64,000 nt of DNA from Leishmania martiniquensis (taxonomy: Eukaryota > Euglenozoa > Kinetoplastea > Trypanosomatida > Trypanosomatidae): the NCBI RefSeq assembly GCF_017916325.1, contig NC_090144.1, positions 72,001 to 136,000 of the forward strand, given 5' to 3'. The notes under the pieces are model-generated. The model did not search any database, was not told where the DNA came from, and saw only the letters and a program-made list of their open reading frames with translations. Each line of letters starts with the position of its first letter. The first letter of the stretch is position 1. The position numbers and the translations under genes are program-made. This document shows positions 38,607 to 48,603 of this stretch, one piece after another.

Positions 38607-41600
38607 ATGAAAGTGTTCTGCCGCTTTGCGCCGACGTCGGTGAACCGACCCGCCACCACGACCACTTCCGCGGCGGCGGCAACGTCCGGTGTGGATGCGG
38701 CGGCTGGCGTGCATTGTCGCGCCCCAAGAGAGCCAGCCGAAGCCGCCCTTGTTTTGCGAGTGGAACAGCCTTCATCGGCTGCTGCGGCGGCGACAAGTAC
38801 GTCGGTCACCACGACTGGCACACATGTCCTCCTCGCTGACCCCGCCACTCTTAGCAAAGCTTCGTTCTCCTGTGACGGCATTTTTCTTCCGCCAATGACG
38901 GCCGCTGCCACACCAGCGGTGATAGCAGCTCAGCAGCAACAGCTGTACGAAGTCACGTGCAAGAGCCTGCTGGATCCGGCGCCGCTCCCCCTTGAGCAGC
39001 AACAGCGAGGGTGCAGCAGAACTCCCTTGCCGATGGCGGCGCGTCGCATTTACCTCGCCTACGGACAGACAGCGAGCGGCAAGACCTACAGCCTGTTTGG
39101 TGGTACCTCTGCGTGGTCCGGCGTCAAGGACCTGTCTCCCTCGGCAGGTGTGGTGCCTCGCTACCTGCACGACGTCTTCAGTGCACGGCCCAGCGCTGCC
39201 GACGACGTATTTGTGGACATTTCGGCCTTTGAGGTGTACAACGAGGCCACAACGGATCTGGTGGCGCTTTCCGTCATGCTGTCGTCGTCCGGCACTTCAT
39301 GCCCTACCACCGACACGGCTGCTGTGGGCCGGCGCCTGCGCCCCAACACGTCCATCGATTCTGGAGGCGGCGTGGCCCACTCCCTCCGAGCTTCTGACCT
39401 GCGGCGACAGCTGCCAGTGTGCGTGGCGCACCATCTGTACCGCAGTGAGCAGCAGCTCGAGGACGCTGGCGCGTACACGCACAACAACTTATCGGGCACG
39501 CGTAGCGAAAGCTCCATATCAGAATTGACAGGATGCACCGTCAGCGTTGGAGCGGCAGAGATACCGCTCTCATCGCCACCGACTCTTTCGCAGTTTCTCA
39601 AGACCGAGTACAAGGCCACTGAGAAGCAGCAAGTGCTGCGTGCACTGGAACGGGCACGGTGCACTACTTTCGCAGAAGCACAAAGCGTTCTGCAGGCTCT
39701 CCTTGCCCTCCGACAAGAGCGCGCCACTGGTCGCAACCAAAGCTCCTCCCGTGGGCATCTTGTCCTGTGCGTCCACGTCTACGCGCCTGCTGCGGGTGAC
39801 AGTCCGGCAGGTGAGTGGATCATGCAGCACGAGACAGCGTTTGTGGATCTCGCCGGCTCCGAGCGCGGCAACCTCTCGGAGGCCGACGTAGCCAATGTGT
39901 GCAATTCTACACTCATGCAGCATAAGACGAAGCGGCAAGGCCGTGCCGCCGCCACCGCAGCGTCCTCGTCACGTGCAGGAAGCCAGCACAGCCGCATCTC
40001 ATTGGATGTGTCCCTGCTATCGGGCACCCCATCGCAGCACAGCGCTGCCAGCCACAGCAGCCCTCGCAGCAGCTTCAGCCCGACAACGACGACAGCCTCC
40101 GCGTATCATCGCTCTCTCCTCCGCCCGACCCCTGAGGAAGATAAGAAGGCGGCGCTGGAGCGGCGGCGGCGTGAGACGCGGTTCATCAACGCAAGTCTCC
40201 TGGCTCTGCGCAAGGTGTTCCGCGCCCTCCATGAAGCGACACGGTTGAACCACACAGCCGTCCCTCGGGGGCCAGCGGCAACACTTCCGCGTCGTCCTCC
40301 GCTGCACCACGCCCCCTTTAAGGACAGTGCGTTAACGGCGATTCTGGAGCCTTTTCTGGTGCCGCAGTCAGCAACAGTGCACGTTGCGCTGCTGCTGTGC
40401 TGCTCCAGCAAATCCGTTGACTTCTTCGAGACGGTTGCCTCCCTACGGTTGGGGGCGGAGGCGACTGCCGTGGACCCAGAGGTCGTCCTGCAGGCACTAC
40501 CGGTGCAGCAACGCGAGCAACAACAGCAGCTCTCGGCGCGTGCTGCTGGCCTACAGTCACATCGCGCCAGCGCCAGCCACCGTTACCGTGACGGTAGCGC
40601 GTGCACCGCACGTTTTTCTCAGCAGCTCTTCCGCAGCGCGTCGGCACCGAGTCGGCGGCTGGCGCCCGGAGGCAACGAGTATGCGCAGGGAAAGGCGGAG
40701 GACTTCGGTGAGCATACCAGCGCACTTGGTATCAGCGCTGCAGCTCAGCGTCACGACGGGCACAGGTCTGATGAAGTCGTCATGAGCGCCACTGATGCCG
40801 CTCGCCTTCGTGGTGAGGCTCGTCGGTATAAGGAAACGGCCCAGCAGCTCTACGAGCAGTGCAAGTCCCTCTGCGAGAGCTACGATGAATGCGTTGATGA
40901 GCTACGGCGATGTCACGTCGCGCTGGCAGAGCGGGATGCTCGTATCGCTGCGTTGGAGGCGGCACTCGAAGTCACTCCGGAATGTGACGCAGACACGTCG
41001 CAGCAGCCGCACCGGCCTCTGCAGGCGCTGATGCAGTCGCGCACCCCGAAAGCACTCCGCAACGGCTCCATGGCCTCCGGGTCACCCTCCGTATGCGCGC
41101 CCCACCCGTTGCGCCGCCAACGCAGTGGCCGAAAGGCGGCGGCAGAAGCTGATTACCCCGGGGTGATCTCAACAGCCGACGACGGTGGCATGTGGACGGA
41201 AAACACTCTCCCGGTGCCGCCTGCGACAGTTTCGGGGGCCGCAGCGGGTATGCAAGCCACCTCCACAAGCCCCACAGCACGAGAAGGCAGTGGGCGGTGG
41301 ATGGTGAGCGTGTCACCCTTCTCAACCGCGTCGGTTGCGGCAGGGACAGCAGGCCAGATGGCGGTGGTGTGCGAGGACGCAGAGGGCATCCGCGGCGTAC
41401 ACGGCAGCATCGGTAGTGTGGGCAGTGACGCTGATGATACTACACGCTGGGCAAGGACGATGCACAGTCGACGCAGCAGCAGCAGCGGGAGCAGCAGCGG
41501 CAGCGGTGTTCGGCATCCATCCTCCAACGCGTCCTTTGAGCGGCAACAGCAGCGTGCTCGGTGCGTCATGGACACCCTCCTGGCGCGGCAGATATTTCAC

Positions 41601-42503
41601 TCAGACGCGCCAGCAGAAACTACTTCGTCTCCATCGCCACCCCGCGCGAGTTGCCCCTCACCCGCCCTGCCTGCGCTCTCAGCGCGCGGTACTGCGGGCA
41701 CCGCAGGGTCCTTGCGGCAGCAGCAGGTGCGAGGCCACAGCTGCAGCCAAGACGGTGGGAGCGGCATGCGAGGGTCGCAGCAACGCGAGCCACACAGCGG
41801 CGGAGGCCGACTCGCGAGGGAGGCAGCCACCACAGTCGGCGAGCCACCATGCGTGAAAGAGGCGGTCGAAAAAAGGCCCGCTGCTGCAACCTCTGCGTCT
41901 CTGTCAGCACCGCGTCAGTCGAGCAACACAGCCCGTTCCTCCTCTGCCGGCGCAACGGCGTCGTCCTCCGTGGAGGGGAGGGGCAGCGTCAGTCCCAAGC
42001 GGCCCTCGTGCGATAGTATCGCGGAGGGTCCGGAGGCGGGCTTCATGAGCCTTCCCTCCCCTGCCGTTCCTGCTGCGGACGGGGTCGCTGTACCATCGGC
42101 ATCACCGACAGCATTGTCCACGACGGCGACACAGCCGACGGACTGGAATAGTCGCGCCGCGTCACAAGCCACCTTGGATGACTCTCCGTTTCCTGCAGCG
42201 TCGAAGCAGGCAATCTTCATGCCGACGAACTGCGACAGCGAGGCGCCTCACGCGGGAGCGGTGGCCAGCGGTGACGAGGCGGGCGCTGTCGAGGAAGTGG
42301 TGATTCAGCTCCAGAGGCAGGATCGACAGGAAGCGTTTCACATCCCTGCGACACTGTGTTCACAGACGGAAACCGCGAGTCACGTGCAGGCGAAGAGCAG
42401 AGTGGCCTTGATGCCACCATGCCGCAGCTCCTCTCCCGCTGCAGCTCTCTTGGTGCCCGCGACGCTGCCGGCATCGGCCCTAACGCATGTTTACCGGCTA
42501 TGA
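38607..42503 (+). CDS. Divergent kinesin with N-terminal motor
   Basis: A 1298-residue protein that starts directly with the motor's first strand (MKVFCRFAP). The P-loop is GQTASGKT at 153-160, switch I is NQSSSR (Asn377 onward) followed by GH, and switch II is DLAGSE at 414-419. The motor is enlarged: inserts of Ala/Ser/Thr-rich sequence lie after strand 1, and an insert of about 100 residues lies between switch II and the INASLLALRKV helix. The motor closes near residue 600 (FKDSALTAILEPFL). A single short coiled coil (about 735-790, RRYKETAQQLYEQCKSL...) precedes a long Ser/Pro/Gln-rich tail with no other domain. Kinesins are microtubule motors; kinetoplastids carry many lineage-specific families and I cannot assign this one. 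Confidence 0.9.
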   Translation: MKVFCRFAPTSVNRPATTTTSAAAATSGVDAAAGVHCRAPREPAEAALVLRVEQPSSAAAAATSTSVTTTGTHVLLADPATLSKASFSCDGIFLPPMTAAATPAVIAAQQQQLYEVTCKSLLDPAPLPLEQQQRGCSRTPLPMAARRIYLAYGQTASGKTYSLFGGTSAWSGVKDLSPSAGVVPRYLHDVFSARPSAADDVFVDISAFEVYNEATTDLVALSVMLSSSGTSCPTTDTAAVGRRLRPNTSIDSGGGVAHSLRASDLRRQLPVCVAHHLYRSEQQLEDAGAYTHNNLSGTRSESSISELTGCTVSVGAAEIPLSSPPTLSQFLKTEYKATEKQQVLRALERARCTTFAEAQSVLQALLALRQERATGRNQSSSRGHLVLCVHVYAPAAGDSPAGEWIMQHETAFVDLAGSERGNLSEADVANVCNSTLMQHKTKRQGRAAATAASSSRAGSQHSRISLDVSLLSGTPSQHSAASHSSPRSSFSPTTTTASAYHRSLLRPTPEEDKKAALERRRRETRFINASLLALRKVFRALHEATRLNHTAVPRGPAATLPRRPPLHHAPFKDSALTAILEPFLVPQSATVHVALLLCCSSKSVDFFETVASLRLGAEATAVDPEVVLQALPVQQREQQQQLSARAAGLQSHRASASHRYRDGSACTARFSQQLFRSASAPSRRLAPGGNEYAQGKAEDFGEHTSALGISAAAQRHDGHRSDEVVMSATDAARLRGEARRYKETAQQLYEQCKSLCESYDECVDELRRCHVALAERDARIAALEAALEVTPECDADTSQQPHRPLQALMQSRTPKALRNGSMASGSPSVCAPHPLRRQRSGRKAAAEADYPGVISTADDGGMWTENTLPVPPATVSGAAAGMQATSTSPTAREGSGRWMVSVSPFSTASVAAGTAGQMAVVCEDAEGIRGVHGSIGSVGSDADDTTRWARTMHSRRSSSSGSSSGSGVRHPSSNASFERQQQRARCVMDTLLARQIFHSDAPAETTSSPSPPRASCPSPALPALSARGTAGTAGSLRQQQVRGHSCSQDGGSGMRGSQQREPHSGGGRLAREAATTVGEPPCVKEAVEKRPAAATSASLSAPRQSSNTARSSSAGATASSSVEGRGSVSPKRPSCDSIAEGPEAGFMSLPSPAVPAADGVAVPSASPTALSTTATQPTDWNSRAASQATLDDSPFPAASKQAIFMPTNCDSEAPHAGAVASGDEAGAVEEVVIQLQRQDRQEAFHIPATLCSQTETASHVQAKSRVALMPPCRSSSPAAALLVPATLPASALTHVYRL

Positions 42504-43212
42504 CTAGAGGGTGGAAGTGCTCGAGATGGTCTATGGGAGCGATAAAAGCACCGGCGTGACGACCCCCCCTCCCACCCCAACCTCCCTTCTTCTCTGTGTG
42601 TGTGTACGATGGTACTCGAGCTCATCATGTCTGCCTCCCCTCCTGCGCGAAAAGGGGCGCGGCACCGCTGATGTGGGCGAAGCATTCCTGTAGGAAATGG
42701 TGAAGAGCGACATCGGAGAGGCCTCCACGCAAGTGATCAGCACTTGGCTTTCCCCTTGCGGGCGCAAGCGTGGGCATGGTGATCGGATAGAAAGGATGGC
42801 TGATCGACGAGTAGCAGCCCCAGACGAATAGAGGAGGTATGCCGGACAGACACAATCACCCACAGGCGCACTCCTTCTTCAAGGTTGTCTCTGTGTGTGT
42901 GTGTTCGTATGACAATGGCGGCAGTCCGTGCGTGCGGATAGAGGACAAAAGGCGCCCGCTCGAGTCGTATCGCGTGCATGTGGGGCGAGGGGAGTGCCAA
43001 AGCGCGATGGGGCTGCACGTTGACCGGACATCGAACGCCGACCCTTTTCGTGTGTGTGTGTGTGTGCGACCCCTCCCCTGTTTTTGTGCGCGCACAGTAC
43101 TTCAGAGACGTCGCTCATCCCTCGCTCTCATCTCCTTGGCCTCTTCCATTCCGAAGTGATACGGATTCCCACAGAAACGTACACACACACACACACACAC
43201 ACACCGAGACAG
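42504..43212. other. Intergenic region kinesin to hypothetical gene
   Basis: 0.7 kb with (GT)n at about 42891-42902 and 43051-43065 and a (CA)n run at 43181-43204 directly before the next gene. No gene is seen. Confidence 0.6.
43181..43204. repeat. (CA)n microsatellite in a predicted 5' UTR
   Basis: A CA dinucleotide run of about 24 bp ending only 9 bp before the start codon at 43213. Confidence 0.9.
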
Positions 43213-43935
43213 ATGACCTTTGTTTTCGAAAGTCGGCTGTTGCCCTTTGGTGACATCACTGAGACGTATGCAGGCCGCATACGACCCATCGTTGCTCACT
43301 ACGCGCTGGACGAGCTGCCCCTGTGGGATCGGTGTATGCTCGCGGCAGTGCTGCCAGTGGTGCAGCAGCGCCACTCAGCCGGCACCACAGCCGCTCCGTC
43401 ATCGGCGGCGTTGTCCTCAGTGCCGCTCAGGCCGAACGGAAGCGATAATGGAGACGCCTCTACCGCTGCCGGCGTCTTGACTTCATCGCGTCCGTCCTTT
43501 ATGGGAGCAGCGCGTAATGAGGAGAGGGCCAAAGCGTCAGAAGGGATGACAGACACACCGTCCCTCGAGGATGTCGCGCTGGCACTGAACATCGCGCGCG
43601 CTCTGGATGAACTGGAGGCGGTGTACGACTCGAGTAGAAGCACGCGCGCGGAGCTGAAGCGACAGCACCACCAAGGGGGGCCAAGCGGGGCCGCAGCGGA
43701 AGCGTCGTGTCACACTTTTTCACGGCTGAAGACGTCCGAGGCGATTCTCATGGAGGATCTCATGCAGGAACGGTTTTGTGATTCGGCCCCGTACCTCCCG
43801 GAGAGCAGTGACGACGATGGCGAGGGTGGTGGCGAGGCAGAGCTCGATGTGGCGATGTGCTTCACCGTGAAGGGAGAGAGCCTGGGCATCGGGTCCGCCA
43901 ACGTATTCGGCGGTCATGGATGGCATCCCTCCTGA
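43213..43935 (+). CDS. Hypothetical protein, 240 residues
   Basis: I do not recognise this family. The N-terminal ~55 residues (MTFVFESRLLPFGDITETYAG..., DELPLWDRCMLAAVLPVVQQ) look folded. A Ser/Ala-rich linker follows, then a predicted helix (SLEDVALALNIARALDELEAVYDSS) and a segment with SRLKTSEAILMEDLMQERF, and an acidic patch (SSDDDGEGGGEAELD) near the C-terminus. No TM segment or signal peptide is visible. GC-rich third positions and its isolated place between the kinesin and CRK12 support it as a real gene. The frame opens further upstream only at a non-ATG codon, so the ATG after the (CA)n run is chosen. Confidence 0.65.
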   Translation: MTFVFESRLLPFGDITETYAGRIRPIVAHYALDELPLWDRCMLAAVLPVVQQRHSAGTTAAPSSAALSSVPLRPNGSDNGDASTAAGVLTSSRPSFMGAARNEERAKASEGMTDTPSLEDVALALNIARALDELEAVYDSSRSTRAELKRQHHQGGPSGAAAEASCHTFSRLKTSEAILMEDLMQERFCDSAPYLPESSDDDGEGGGEAELDVAMCFTVKGESLGIGSANVFGGHGWHPS

Positions 43936-44844
43936 GCACTCGGAGCCATGCATGCAGGGGTGTCCAGTGGAACGGCTCTCTCTTTCTATCCTCCTCCCTC
44001 TTTGCTCGCGTGCTCCCCCCCCAAAGACGAGGACGAGTGAGAAGTTGTTAAGAGGAAGTTTCCGGTGCAGCAGTGGTGCGCTTCACGGAGAGAGAGACGC
44101 GCACGCGCTTTCACAGCAGAGTCGTGAAGTGATCGTGCTGCGGCTCTCAATCATTGGCCGCCCGCCGCGGAACTGACCCTCCGCAGTGGTGTACGAGTGT
44201 ATCCACATGTGCCTAGAGTGTGTAGGGTTGGGGCTGGGGGGGAAGGGGGGGATGTGCAGGCATTGACAGGCACGACGGTTCGAGTCAGGCTGGCATGGCC
44301 GCTGTTCCTCGCCTTCGCCGTCACGGTCTTTACCACAGGCCACCTCCCTCTCTTCTCCCTCCTTCCTCCGGCTGCGGCGTTTCGCCGTTACATCTACTCC
44401 TGCGCGGTCTCCCACCACCACCGCCTCTCTGCCTCTTCGCCTCCCTCCTTCCCCCGAGTGCCTTACCTTTCCCTTTCTCAAAAAAACGAACCCGCTGCTC
44501 CATAGCATTCAGCAGCGCACCAATACGAGCGGACGCATAGACACTCGTGAAGAGGCGGGCGTAAGCGCTGACAAGGCGGGGGAGAGGCACACGCGCTCTC
44601 TCATTCTCAAGCCTTGTTGCTCGGTGAGAGAGAGGGGGGCGGGCGGGACAACGGGAAGGGCGCGGCAAACGGAGAAGCAATCGGAAAGGCGAGCGGGAAG
44701 GAGTCAGGTGCCTCTTCCTCCTCATCTCCCTGCACTCCTCGACGCACTGGTACATACTGTCACAGAGCACCGCCCTCCCCCTCCCCCCGTCCCCATCCCC
44801 ATCCCCATCCTCCTCTCGCCTCCAAAGTGCTCGGCAGCAGCCAA
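43936..44844. other. Intergenic region upstream of CRK12
   Basis: 0.9 kb containing C/T-rich tracts around 44339-44480 and the acceptor tract at 44763-44827. The CRK12 frame is open upstream to 44614 but only with non-ATG codons, so this stretch is treated as untranslated. Confidence 0.6.
44763..44827 (+). promoter_or_regulatory. Polypyrimidine tract and SL acceptor for CRK12
   Basis: A long C-rich tract with (CCCCAT)n-like repeats is followed by the first AG at 44826-44827, giving a 17-nt 5' UTR. It lies inside the open frame and therefore excludes the upstream extension from the protein. Confidence 0.65.
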
Positions 44845-47484
44845 ATGCAGCCGCAGCCGCAGCCGCGCAGCAGCAATCGCGGCTCTGCGCCGGAGATATG
44901 TGAGGGGAACAGTTATGTAAAAGCGATCTTGGTGGAGGAGGAAGAGGGGGGAGAAGATGAGGTGAGCACGGGCTGTGGTAGAGGTCCAAGCCTCGGCGGT
45001 GGCGGCGGTGGCACCAGCTGCGTCGGCAACTCGCCCCTCACTTCCAGTTCCGGCTGCAGTGCGCACGAAGCCCAGCCACCGCCCGCGGTGGCTACAGTGG
45101 CAACGGCGCAGTTGGGACTCTTCACGCCAAGTATAGGCGAGCCTTTGTATCGTGAGCAGGCGCAGTTCCACCGCACGCAGAGCAGAGAGACCGAGGCACT
45201 ACCTAACCCGCCACAACTGTATTCAGTTCTCGCTGGCGCCCCCGGGGCGGTGGATAGTGGTTGCAGGGCAAGCACGGCCCGCGTCATGCGACTGAGCGCC
45301 GTCGCGACGTCCCTGCCCTCCTCTGCATCTCCGCATGTTGTGGCCCATCACACGCTACGCCTCCGACCCTCGATCGACTCACCCCTACCCCCTCCAAATG
45401 CGCCACAGCGCCAAGAGCAGGGTGACGCAGAGGACGGGGCACCTCCGTCAAAGCGGCTTCGATCGTATATGGGTAAGCCCACCGACCCTACAGCCACGCC
45501 TTCTTCGGCAGCGGGGCCCGGTGGTCTCGGCACCACAGGCGTCAGTGACAGCGGCGGCCGCGTCTTGCGGCTCTCGCTCTCAAGCAACAGCCTCGCTCAA
45601 GCGCATACTGCACGAACGCTTGCTCAAGCGCCAGCGACAGTTTTAGGTGCCAGCGGTGGCCGGGGCGTTGGTGACGGTGCGACCACCACAACCGCCAGCG
45701 TCTCAGCGCATAGCAAGCCACTCCGGGAGGACAGAGAAGAAGCGGCAGACGGTACGAAGAGCACGGCTGAGGGCAACGAAGAGGCGCAGCGTGTGTCAGG
45801 CATGGCACCGCCTGGCTCCATAAATGCATCCTCATCTCTTCCATTGGCACTCCCAGCTTCTTCCACGGCCCCCAACCCTCAGACGCCCGCCATCAGTGCC
45901 GCATCTGCTGCCGCGAGCGGCACCTCGCGCGCTGCCCTTGTCCACGCACCAAACACAGGGCCGCCCCTCTCCGCTTTCGTGGCGCCAGCCGTTTCACCGC
46001 AGCAGCAGACACGGCCGGCCGTACCCGTCGCGGCCCCTTCCGGCGCGATAGGGACGAACAGCTTCCCGCGCCTACGTTCGCTGACCCCCACGCCGTACCC
46101 CGGCGCGCAGGGGTCCCCATGCCGGCGCCACCGCTTTGTGGGGGTAAGCCTCCCCGGTGCTCCGCCACCGCCCATCGACTTCGGCTCCGTCCAGCGCACC
46201 GTGAAAGAAATCTACGAGGTGCACGAGAAGCTCAGCGAGGGCACTTACGGCGAGGTCTTCAAGGGCGTCGACAAGCGAACCGGGGCGGTGGTGGCGCTGA
46301 AGCGCCTCAAGATGCTCAGCACTCATCAGGGCTTTCCCCAAACCTCGCTGCGGGAGGTCATCGCCCTTCGGCACATCCAGAGCCAGCGTGAGCGGCTCGA
46401 GGAGCGACTGCGCAACGACGCACATCACCGTGCCACGGGCGTCGTTGCCGACCCTCTCGCAGAGGTCTCGCAACTTTGCGATGTTCTCCTCTTCGATCGG
46501 CAGCAGCGGGACATTGTGCTTGTATTCGCCTACGCCACAGCGAGTCTGGCTGGCCTGTGTCGCCGCCAGTTCGCCTTTACACCATCGGAGATGGCCTTCC
46601 TCATGAAGAAGCTCCTCGTTGCGGTGCGTAAGCTCCATGAAATGCGCATCATTCATCGAGACATCAAGTCTGACAACGTGCTGATAACAAGCGAGGGCGA
46701 AGTGCAGCTAACCGACTTTGGGCTGTGCTCCATCGTCGCGTCCGGGTCGTCGCGGTCTGGGGCGCATGTGTGGCGGACACCGAGTGTCATTACCCTGGCC
46801 TACCGTCCTCCAGAGATGCTTCTGGGTAGTACTGCGTATGATGAGAAGGTTGATGTGTGGTCGCTTGGGTGCCTGCTCGCCCAGATGCACCTCCACGAGC
46901 CTCCTTTCTATAGGCACCGCGTGCAGGCACAGCAGCAGCAGCGACGTGCGCCAGAGCGAACGGCGGCCACGGAGTTGGAGCAGCTCTCCCGTATCACAGA
47001 AGTGCTGGGGCCGCTGCCGCCGGTGCGCGTTTACCACCCCGATGCGTGTCAGCACATACGTGTTCTGGAGCAGCTGGAGATCCAAGGGCGCCTTGCTGAG
47101 TCTGGGCGAGCCGCGCAGCCAGCGAACTGGGGCAGGTTGCAGGCCATCTTCGAGCCTAGCTTCCTGTATCAGCAGTTCCACGGCTTTCGAGGTTGGTTTG
47201 AGGCGGAGCTGGAGCGCTCGCGGCACCAGCCGCATCGTAGGCCCACGCAAGCTTGCATGGACGTGATGTGTGCCGCCTTGCAGCTCGACCCGCAGCAGCG
47301 CCCCACCGCGGCAGAGCTGCTGCGCATGCCGTACTTCACCACCCTAGATGACGCCCCGTTGCTTGGCAGCTATCAGCGGCTCCTCCCCGCTACACCGGAG
47401 CGGGAAGCTGAGGTACGCCGCGGCTTCATGTTGAAGGTGCAACGATGTGGGGACAGCCACACCCAGCGCCGTCCGCATCAGTGA
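44845..47484 (+). CDS. CRK12: Cdc2-related kinase 12 (CMGC/CDK family)
   Basis: An 879-residue protein. Residues 1-450 are a low-complexity Ser/Ala/Pro/Gln-rich extension. The kinase domain starts near 453: Gly-loop LSEGTYGEVF, ATP-anchoring Lys486, a CDK-type helix-C motif (QTSLREV in place of PSTAIRE), catalytic HRDIKSDN with Asp606 and Asn611, DFG at 624-626, and the CDK-like activation/APE region (AYRPPEMLLGS, VDVWSLGCLLAQM). An insert of about 30 residues follows helix C. The large N-terminal extension and the chromosome 9-like neighbourhood identify it as CRK12, an essential kinase that partners with cyclin CYC9 and is a reported target of antileishmanial pyrazolopyrimidines. Gly570 lies just after the hinge and probably corresponds to the resistance-associated glycine reported in L. 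donovani; that equivalence is inference. Confidence 0.87.
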   Translation: MQPQPQPRSSNRGSAPEICEGNSYVKAILVEEEEGGEDEVSTGCGRGPSLGGGGGGTSCVGNSPLTSSSGCSAHEAQPPPAVATVATAQLGLFTPSIGEPLYREQAQFHRTQSRETEALPNPPQLYSVLAGAPGAVDSGCRASTARVMRLSAVATSLPSSASPHVVAHHTLRLRPSIDSPLPPPNAPQRQEQGDAEDGAPPSKRLRSYMGKPTDPTATPSSAAGPGGLGTTGVSDSGGRVLRLSLSSNSLAQAHTARTLAQAPATVLGASGGRGVGDGATTTTASVSAHSKPLREDREEAADGTKSTAEGNEEAQRVSGMAPPGSINASSSLPLALPASSTAPNPQTPAISAASAAASGTSRAALVHAPNTGPPLSAFVAPAVSPQQQTRPAVPVAAPSGAIGTNSFPRLRSLTPTPYPGAQGSPCRRHRFVGVSLPGAPPPPIDFGSVQRTVKEIYEVHEKLSEGTYGEVFKGVDKRTGAVVALKRLKMLSTHQGFPQTSLREVIALRHIQSQRERLEERLRNDAHHRATGVVADPLAEVSQLCDVLLFDRQQRDIVLVFAYATASLAGLCRRQFAFTPSEMAFLMKKLLVAVRKLHEMRIIHRDIKSDNVLITSEGEVQLTDFGLCSIVASGSSRSGAHVWRTPSVITLAYRPPEMLLGSTAYDEKVDVWSLGCLLAQMHLHEPPFYRHRVQAQQQQRRAPERTAATELEQLSRITEVLGPLPPVRVYHPDACQHIRVLEQLEIQGRLAESGRAAQPANWGRLQAIFEPSFLYQQFHGFRGWFEAELERSRHQPHRRPTQACMDVMCAALQLDPQQRPTAAELLRMPYFTTLDDAPLLGSYQRLLPATPEREAEVRRGFMLKVQRCGDSHTQRRPHQ

Positions 47485-48603
47485 CATCCATCACATCAGC
47501 AGCAACGGAGAGGGGAAAGAGCAGGCAGGGGGGGGGCGAGGCGCGAATAATTTGCCTCATGGCGTTTTTGGTACGTGTAGCTGTTCTCCAGCTGATAAAG
47601 AAAAGCGATGGGGACGCAAAGGGCATCAGCCTTTAAACCTCGAAATAGGCCGCAATTTTTTTTTTAGTACGGCCATCAAGGAAACCGGAAATTCGCAGAG
47701 CTTTCCATCTCTCTTCATCGGCAACTTCACCCCCTCCCTCCGAGTGCCCCTTTTTTCTCGTTGCCGCACGTTCCCTCCCTCCCCCTCCCCCCAATCCACT
47801 CATCCCCTCTAGGATACGCTCTCTTCAAGGGAGGAACAGATTCGTGTGTGAGTGTAAGTGCCGGAGGGGGGCGGAGAAATCCGCTCCATGTGCTTACCCC
47901 TTCCCTTTCGACAGTGCGCGCGGCGTTTTGCGTGCCGCCTTGGCCCAGCCGCGTGCCCTCCCTTGTCTCCTCCCGTCCCCCCCCCTTCCCGACATTCTGT
48001 CCCGCTACCACTCTCATGCCGCATTCCTCTCCGCATCTGACCTTCGGCGCCTCGAGCATCCGCACTTGCGGTCCTCACATGGAGACAGACAACAGAGTGA
48101 GCAAAGCACACTTGCACACACGCCGACTGACTCACTCATCGCTGACACCATCACCATTCCTGTTGCGCGCATCGTCATACACGCGGGCGCTTATAGTCAC
48201 TTCCTTCTCGTTTCCTCTCCACATGTAGGCATCCCCCAGCGGCAGCACCTCACTTGTGCAACCGCTCTCTCTCTCTCAGCCATCATACCTTTTTGTGGCC
48301 AGCCGCTTACTTGGCGGGGCTTATACGTCTCCCTCCAGGTAAACGCCGTCGCATCTTGACTGACCTCCTCCCTGCTCCGTTTTCGCGGTACTTTGTCACC
48401 ACTGTTGGCATCATTCGGCGCGACATGTCCGGTGCTCGCTCTTGCGCACGCTGCTGCTTCACCCCTACTCCTCCTCCTCCCCACCGCAACTCGCCTGGCT
48501 GTTGCGGCGTCTTGTTAGTAGTGTGTCTCGGTCGTTTTTTCGAAGAGGAGACGGGCTCAGGTGAGGGTTAGGGGGGGTCTGCCGTGAAGGAGGAGGCGAC
48601 ACG
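47485..48603. other. Intergenic region CRK12 to CHASE gene 1
   Basis: 1.1 kb with a G run near 47529, a T run at 47656-47664 and C/T-rich tracts (47720-47810, 48458-48485). Short frames here have no motif. No gene is seen. Confidence 0.6.
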
